Positions 56,950 through 64,000 of a stretch of 64,000 nucleotides of DNA are shown in pieces. The stretch comes from Lepeophtheirus salmonis. Lineage: Eukaryota > Arthropoda > Copepoda > Siphonostomatoida > Caligidae. Where the stretch lies: positions 39,204,007-39,268,006 of the forward strand of contig NC_052137.2 in the NCBI RefSeq assembly GCF_016086655.4, written 5' to 3'. Positions within the stretch are counted from its first letter, which is position 1. The number at the start of each line of letters is the position of its first letter. The position numbers and the translations under genes are program-made. The notes beneath the pieces are model-generated. The model was not told the DNA's origin and ran no database searches. It saw only the letters and a list, made by a program, of their open reading frames with translations.

Positions 56950-57276
56950 AGATCTGAAACTGCTATTGTGTCCAAGTAACCTATACGAGAAATTATAATT
57001 GAAAAGGATTCATTTTGTTCTCAAAGTCTCAGTGAACACTGGAAACGCTCTCCGTCGTAAAACCAGAATTTAGCAAATATATTTGAACAGCTTAGTTGTT
57101 TTAATAGATAACATAATCTGTTCGTCAATTGTGGAGACACAAATGGAAAGTTATCAAACACGGAAAAAGCAGTGCAAACAATATCTCCGTCACGTCTTGA
57201 GGCTGAACGTGGTTTTTCTCAACCAAGTTTTACTCAAGAATACTTCCAAGTACACTTGATATTGTGTGTTTTATGA
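56950..57276 (+). pseudogene. hAT transposase C-terminal dimerisation region, decayed
   Basis: The frame ending at the stop 57274-57276 reads SPSRLEAERGFSQPSFTQEY then FQVHLILCVL. In hAT transposases the C-terminal dimerisation domain has the block P-SS--AERAFS------T--RSRL----LD-LCVLR, which this follows closely, with the AER-FS signature intact. Upstream, with several stops, the sequence still shows the DTNGKLSNTEKA-type lead-in. The rest of the gene is absent. It is on the opposite strand from the hAT zinc-finger fossil at 26640 and is too distant to belong to the same copy. Confidence 0.6.
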
Positions 57277-58101
57277 GGAAAATAACATCTCTAAAAAGTA
57301 GAATAGTCATTTTTCTGTTATGTATGTATGTTTCTTCTATGGAAAATATAACACTCGTCCCGTTTCCAATTTCCAAAGACTTGTAGTACTAGTTTATTGG
57401 AAATTTGGAAATACAGGGGAATACATTAAGGCTAATAAGTACATGTATACATATTATGTTTGGAGTTGGACTCTAAGGAAAGCAGTTTCCAAATTGGCAC
57501 ATTCCTTCTTTCTTCGCCTTGAGGTATCTCACTTTTATTCATGTGGACATGTGATAAATTTTTTTCAAAATAAGTCAAGAATAGTCTGAGCATTATTTTA
57601 ATTTAACATATCTTCCTCGAAGACATCCTATCTGTATTACTTTACCTGCATTATTGACTTATTTTGAGGTCATTCCCATTATTTTCTACGTCAGATTAAT
57701 ATAACAAGTTTATTGATATTTTTATCGTAATTATACATGAGTATGTTGTTGAATTACAGAGTTAATTTCATTTATATCTGGTTACATTTTCTAAAGTCTT
57801 CGTCACATTAAGTCTCGTCTTTAGTTAGTCAAGAAACGATTTTATTTTTTTTGTCATATAAAACATTCAAAAATTGTTACGTTTTCATATGTGTCTCCCA
57901 ATCGTCCAACAAAATACATTTGTTGACATTTAAATTCTGACTAGTCATAGCTGAAAAAATTAACAATATATTGTTGTCACGAAAACAATATTTTTTGTAC
58001 TGATTCAGGTATCAAAGTTAGCACTTTAATAATTTTTTGTCTCAAAATATAGACCAAAAATGGCCTTAAAATCAGAATACATTCACTTATAGTGGTACCT
58101 A
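57277..58101. other. A+T-rich spacer, no gene seen
   Basis: An 89-codon frame at 57320-57589 has no recognisable domain. Confidence 0.45.
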
Positions 58102-58352
58102 GTGTTGTATCAATCCTTATTTTGGACTAAAGACTGAAGTCCTCTCCAATTCAGTCTCGGCCCAGTTCAGTTCAGTCCTCAAACTTATAAAGTTCCGTCC
58201 TTGACAACGTCGTTCACTTTATTTCTTCTTTTTAATTTTACTTTTAATTAGTTCTATTACTAACTGAAGGGTCAAAGTTTATAAGCACTTGTCTCGAGAA
58301 CTGATAAACTGTTCTCATGACTAAACTGGACTGAAAAAATAAGGACTGACAC
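58102..58352 (+). mobile_element. Family B element, short copy
   Basis: It begins TAGTGTTGTATCAATCCTTA and ends near AATAAGGACTGACACC, the family B right edge without its last bases. It contains GACTGAAGTCCTC, CAGTCTCGGCCCAGTTCAG and TAAACTGGACTG words. Confidence 0.6.
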
Positions 58353-58552
58353 CTTCTTAATTATCAACTATTAATTGATATTATAATTTCATTTTGAATT
58401 ATGAAAGTTACTTAACTATTTGTTATATCCTGTGGATTAAGGTTTAACCCCGGGAAATCCCTTATGAATAATCCAATGAATGGCATGGCAGTTTATTCTC
58501 AAATATTTTTGTTTGGTGTTGTGGGAAGTTGTCTGCAAGAACCAATTTAGTT

Positions 58553-59139
58553 CTCCTGGGTTTCGGTCTGGAAATCCTAGACCGGTCTGAGACAGTAATG
58601 TATTTTGTTGAACCAAATTAGTTCGGTCCAACAAGAAGCTGGGTCTGAACAAGCCTCATATAAAAATTTGGTCTATATCTGCCAGAAGGAAAAATTCGCT
58701 TTAGATAGGTCCGGAGGGAAAATTCGGTCTAGTTCAGTCCCAAAAAAAATCGGTCTAGACCGCTTTTACAGATAAGTTATTTATAAAATGACATCATATG
58801 TATGTTTTTTTTTAAAGTACAATGACGTTATACGAATTTTCTACAGAGATAGCTCGGATTAATTTTGATCCCGTTGTCTCTTATGTGACAGTTGATCTAG
58901 AAAAAAGAAATTAGTCTCTCATAATATATTGTATACGGTCCATAAATTGCGACCAAAAAAAAAAATCGGTCCATTAAGTGAGACCAAGTCAAACTCGGTC
59001 TACAAAGTGAGACCGAAAAAAATCGGTCCAAGGTCTGAGACCACAGTCTAGACCGAAAAAATCGTTCCAAATGTGTCTAAAAAATCACTTAAGACCAAAC
59101 CGGGGAAAAAAATCGGTGCTGGACGGAGCTTCAACACTA
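58553..59139 (-). mobile_element. Family A element, minus strand
   Basis: It starts GGGTTTCGGTCTGG and GAAATCCTAGACCGGTCTGA, and ends with AAAATCACTTAAGACCAAAC then GGAGCTTCAACACTA. It is an inverted relative of 15017-15715. The left terminus lacks TAGTGTT, so the target duplication cannot be checked. The 71-codon minus-strand frame at 58437-58652 is within the repeat. Confidence 0.65.
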
Positions 59140-62100
59140 AAATTCAGTATAGCTCTCTTTTAAATGTGTCAGTACTGGAATACCGAACTACAATAGTATT
59201 TAGTTGTTTTACATTATATGTATATGTACTTTTGAATATTATTCTGTAAAGAATAAGGAACAAATGTTTCAAATCTATGACATATTACCAATGTGTGGAG
59301 AATATATTATAGTTAAATTCATACAGACATAAAGTTGTTATGTATGTATTTATATAAAAGTCAGTGCCTCTGAAGGAAGGGTCTGTCTCTATAGCCGTAA
59401 ACAACATAAAATATGTGAGTGTAATAAAAAAAATATTAGGAGTTATTCCAAATAATACTTTGTAATGCCAGGCATAAAAACTACGAGGCAATTCATTCTA
59501 CATTGTTAATGTATTTATTATTATTAAGGGCTGTTTTTGTTTTTTATGGTCTTATGGATTGCTGTAATTTTGTAGGATAAATATATGTACAAGTATGTTC
59601 ATAGAGTGTTGACTTATTATTATCTGACAGGTGTACCAATGTTGGCTTTTTTCTCAAGTGATTTCATTCCTCTATAAAAAAAAAAAAAAAAAAAAACCGT
59701 GAATGACGTGAGTATGTCGGGGTGCTGCTAGATCCACCCCTGACTAACATATTGTTGTCAAATTTGTCAAAAAAACAAGGCTTCTTGGTTTAAAAAATAA
59801 ATGTATAGTATGAAAATGTGTGTTTTTGTCCGAATTTGAAATTAACAATATTCCCTGTTTTCAATTTTTGAAGTGCAATCTTTTCTAAAAAAATAAAAAA
59901 CTCTGACGAAATAGTCTAAAATATATTCAAAAAGTAAGAACAACCCTGAATGTATTTGCATACACTACACATGACCTATTTTTGGTCAGTTTTAGATTTA
60001 CCCATAATGGGTCGAAATTGTCCATTATTACGAGTATATTATTTTTCAAAAAACCAGATTCGATCTTAAAAAATAACAATAAAAAGTTAACATTTCCTGT
60101 CAAGTGTCTCTTCATAAATACTATTATTACATGTGAACAACCACCGTTGTTTGTGTAAGCTAATTAGTGGGGGTTAAGTCAAGTTACTTTGTTTGCTTAA
60201 CAATAGAGTTCATGACTAATTTATCGAAGCAAGCAAATCTGGATAACTTCATTTATTCTGTGGAAGTAAAGGCAAAAATCTGAAAAACATGTGAATAATA
60301 GGTTGTATAAGCAGAGGGCAGAAATGTGGATGGTGCGACCACTTTTGAGAGTTAAATTAATATTTTTCCATCCTGACATGATGAATGTAATTTAAGCTAC
60401 GTAACATCTCTCTCAACTGTCATTACTTTACTAAATTGATGTAAATTAAGTACAATAAAATGATGCAAATCTTATGACAAGTAAAAAAAAAATGAGCACT
60501 TGTATAAAATTCTATGTGTTTACACATTGACTCATACCCATATTAATATTGAGTCTACAACTTAAGAATTATAATAAGATATTCTGAGATATAATTTCCC
60601 AATACTTTGGGGGATGACTTGTTTTTTTCTATTGCAGTGATGAGAATAATTATAGACTCTTCAAAATGGTAAATAAAAAAGGCTATTAATCATTTATAAG
60701 GACGAGTTCTCCTAAAAAGTTAATACCAGCAAGATCTACATAGAACATAGACAAACAAATATGCTTTTAAATTGAGCATATTAAATATTAGTTAATTATA
60801 TGTATAGCTTTAGAATAAAATTTGTTTGTTAATTATTCTGCAATCATATTTAATTATTAATATTGTTTCATAATAAAGTATAGGATTATCAATACGTAGC
60901 TCTATGAACAGACTATAGGCTAAAGATGTGAATATCCATGCAAATATTTAGAGGTGGGGATTTGGACTTGAGCACCCATTTCAAAGACTTGCAATTCAAT
61001 TTGATCTCATACTCAAAGGCTCGCGGGTTGACTTGAACTCGAAAGTTATTTTATACATCTCTCAGAAAAAGTCATAACGCTATGGACTCTATTTTATGGA
61101 TTTAAAATGAGCTTAAAATAAATTCAAGGATTTGAACAGGACTCAATGAAAATATTAAAAGTGTGTATTTGTGAGAAAAGACATAAAGTATAAAGACTTT
61201 CCTTCATTCCTGCATTGACTAAATTGTTTCAAATATGTAGTCTTTTTATTTGAATATACAGTCAAACTTGGTCGAGCGAATATTTGTTTTAAGAAAGTAA
61301 CGATACAAAACGGAGGTTTCTTCTGTTTTTCTTGCCTGACTGCTTAATTCATTGCTTGATTGTACAATTTTTTGTAGAAATTAATCTGTAAAATAAGAGA
61401 CATCCCGAAGAAGTTTAAAAAGAACAAAACATAGTTCTAAAATAATAATAATTGATTTGTCAAATGATTAGCAGCAGATTCATTTAGAAATTGCTTCTAA
61501 TCTATAGAAACAAGACTCCCTACCTCATTCATAACTCAATCTCTCATATCATTTTTTTTTTGCTAAATAAAATATCGTTATCATCACTTATCACCGCTTC
61601 AAACGACGTTGAAAAGAATGTACAAAAAATAATGAATCAATCTTCCTTTTTTTCTTCTTCTATTAATGACAGTTAAATCTAAAAAAAAAAAAAAGATAAG
61701 AAGAAACTTGATATCTTCAAACAATTTAACAAATTGGTGCAAATTCATTTATTCATTCCAATCTACGCGTATCTATGTACTTTGCGTTTCCTTTCCTAAT
61801 CAAATCAAGGTGTTGAAAGAGTCTTATCAATTCAAGATTTATGGTCACTTTATGTATATTTTCCTTCAATCCAATCAGGTAATATTCTGATAGCAGCAGT
61901 GTACATATGTACACTTTTCCCCCCAATTTATTTGACAATGATTACTTTAAGAGCCATGCTGGCACACGAAAAAGAGAATGCATGAAAAATACATTAAAGC
62001 CTCGTAATTTCATTTGAATCCAAAAGTTATACCACTCATTAGAGCTCCGGTACAAATCAATCGATATTATTATATACAATATTGAGACATTGCCAACGAA

Positions 62101-62825
62101 TATTTTAAAGATGTTCTTTAATATATCTTAAAATATCTTCTCGTGGTGTAGAAAATAATATTTAATGATAAAATTAATTACTTTTTTTTAGAGCTACATC
62201 ATCTCATAGAAAATAAAATAGACAATGCTGAAATGAAAAATATAATATATATTAAAACATATGTGGAAGATAAATGTAAAATATTTCCAACGATAAAGCA
62301 ATTAATTAAATTTTATTTTCGGGAAGAAATGAAATTTAAGAATGAGAAATAATTCAATTATATTATATATATATATAAATGTTATGATATATCATCTTGA
62401 GATTTATTTAATTAAATAATACACGTATCCGGATATAAAAATATATTATCTTTTGTAGAAATAGATTAAATGTAATTATTGGTTTTAAGAAACAAAAGAC
62501 AAATTGAATTGGTTGTGTGTACTTTTGTATTATGTATGATTTAATATTTCATCGGTATATACTATTTATATACCTTGTAATTAGATCTATGTATCTATAT
62601 ATATAAATATTTTTATGTGTATTAAAGTACATGCATAATGAAAATATACTTCAATGTTCACTAGGTACAACTAATTATATTTGTATAAATCAATAGTAGA
62701 AGGATTTGTATGCAATTAAGATGATTCTTTATCATATATGTAAATATTGTTTACGATATACAATCAAAAAAGTTCATGTAGGTAGGTAGCATGGATAGGA
62801 TTTTTTATAGGAAACTATCAAATAA
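59140..62825. other. Long A+T-rich spacer
   Basis: No gene recognised in about 3.7 kb. There is a 21-base A run at 59676-59696 and a TA run near 62363-62378. Frames of 60-75 codons show no domains. Confidence 0.5.
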
Positions 62826-63665
62826 CCAGGGCTGAATTTTTATATTGAATAGTGGAATTTTGGGGAAAAAAATTGCAAATATTCAATTTCTTTGAAATAT
62901 TTTCCGAATTTCACAAAAAATTATTTTTTTTTTTCAAATTTTATACTTTTACAGAAATAATTAAATGTTTTGAAAAAAAAAATCAAAAAATCCACTACTG
63001 TTTTCATAAAATTAATTTTTTTCAAAAAAATTTCAACATTAAAATTTTAAATATATAATTTATAGGAAAAAAAATTCGAAAATCCGTTGTTATCCACAGA
63101 AAATTAAATAATTTGAAAAATTATAATTTAAAATTTTGGCAAAAAAATTCAAAAATTAATTATTTTTTGCTAAAAAATTTAGAAATTTAATTTAAAATTT
63201 TCTATAATTTTTTTTTTAATTCACAGCAATTAAATAAAAATTTCAAAAATTCACAGCTCTTCACTAAGAATTTCAAAAATTCACAGCTATTCACTAAAAA
63301 TTTACAGCAACTCAGTAAATATTTCAAAAATTCAAAGTTATTTGCAAAAAATGGATCTTTTTGTAAAAAAAAATGGAAATAAACATTCCAAAATCCACAG
63401 TTATTCCCAAAAAATTACAAAAATATATAACTATTTTAAAAAAATAATTTTTTTGGAACAAAATTTTATATTATTAAATTTTTAGCTCTCCTTCATAATT
63501 TGTACAAATGTATTTTTTTTTTAAGAAAGTAAATCTTTAAAAAAACTATTTACCTTTATTTTCGCGTAAAGTTTTTTTATCCTGACAATTATAAGCAAAA
63601 TTCCTTAATTAAGTAGGGAGGCTACAGTGCCTCCAGCCTGCCCCTTGCAGAACCCCCCATCCCCC
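62826..63665. repeat. Family D repeat, long copy
   Basis: About 750 bp of A/T minisatellite includes a run of TTTCAAAAATTCACAGCT units at 63240-63330 with a period of about 29 bp. It ends with AGTAGGGAGGCTACAGTGCC, TCCAGCCTGCCCCTTG, the family D right edge. Confidence 0.65.
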
Positions 63666-64000
63666 CTCCCGGCACAGATTAAGAAAAATAATTGTATACA
63701 GTGTGGTTCATACTAATAAATATTTAATGGGCATTTTACTTATTAGTACATAGTTCATTTACATACGTAGGATAGTAAGCCCATCCAGCATTTATTACAT
63801 ATTATGTTCAACTTATTACATTTTTACCAACTCGAGAATATTACAGTTCTTTTTATAATTTGGTTATACCCAATTTACCGTCATTTTATAGTTGATAGGT
63901 GAATTAATTTACCACTACAAATAAACATGTTTTTTTTCAATTTAGATGCAACATTTATTAATTAAGTTAGTGATATTTATCTATCGTCCGGAATTCTTTA
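63666..64000. other. A+T-rich spacer, no gene seen
   Basis: Nothing recognisable to the end of the window. Confidence 0.5.

Noticed and set aside
63240..63330. Regularly spaced repeats that could suggest a CRISPR array
   Set aside because: The units are degenerate, contiguous A/T minisatellite in a eukaryotic sequence, with no unique spacers.

Overview
Organism and overall character. The window is eukaryotic nuclear DNA, roughly 70% A+T, with long homopolymer runs, TA/CT microsatellites and no dense coding frames. Fossils of mariner/Tc1 (IS630-type), hAT and Ty3/gypsy elements place it in an animal genome, most likely an arthropod. The style (many mariner families, very A+T-rich spacers) is compatible with a caligid copepod such as a salmon louse, but that is inference from general appearance, not a match I could run. 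No intact host protein-coding gene, rRNA or tRNA could be supported. The window reads as an intergenic or intronic repeat landscape.

Layout. 0-4 kb: a deleted mariner (14-496), a nearly full-length mariner with terminal inverted repeats (2047-3283), and two pieces of a TAGTGTTGG-ended element ('family A'). 4-10 kb: A+T-rich spacer and three copies of a repeat with GC-rich ends and an A/T minisatellite core ('family D'). 10.8-12.7 kb: a decayed Ty3/gypsy retrotransposon with a gag-like region and a recognisable integrase but no reverse transcriptase. 13.2-16.6 kb: a hAT-like element carrying a nested family D copy, two adjacent long hairpins, then a family A and a family B element side by side. 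18.5-19.2 kb: a mariner C-terminal fossil next to an unexplained 82-codon open stretch. 22-25 kb: a long inverted repeat, family D, and a family A copy invaded by a mariner. 26.6-27.4 kb: a hAT transposase zinc-finger fossil with its terminal repeat. 28.8-29.9 kb: a second deleted mariner and family B. 31.7-37.3 kb: 'family C' repeats and three mariner fossils on the minus strand. 39.3-40.1 kb: a TIR-bounded mariner deletion derivative. 43-53 kb: family C, a repeat pair, family D, a 590-bp long-TIR element (47125-47714), a family A copy with a perfect 8-bp target duplication (48171-48764), and an 800-bp imperfect palindrome (50729-51535). 56-64 kb: two family D copies, a hAT C-terminal fossil, and families B and A.

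How it fits together. Every recognisable coding remnant is transposon-derived and carries stops, frameshifts or deletions, so nothing here is likely to make an active product. The informative signals are structural: 8-bp target-site duplications that define family A, nested insertions that give relative ages, several independent long hairpins, and an excess of the palindrome TGACGTCA. A few short open stretches beside splice-like sites are recorded as weak exon candidates.
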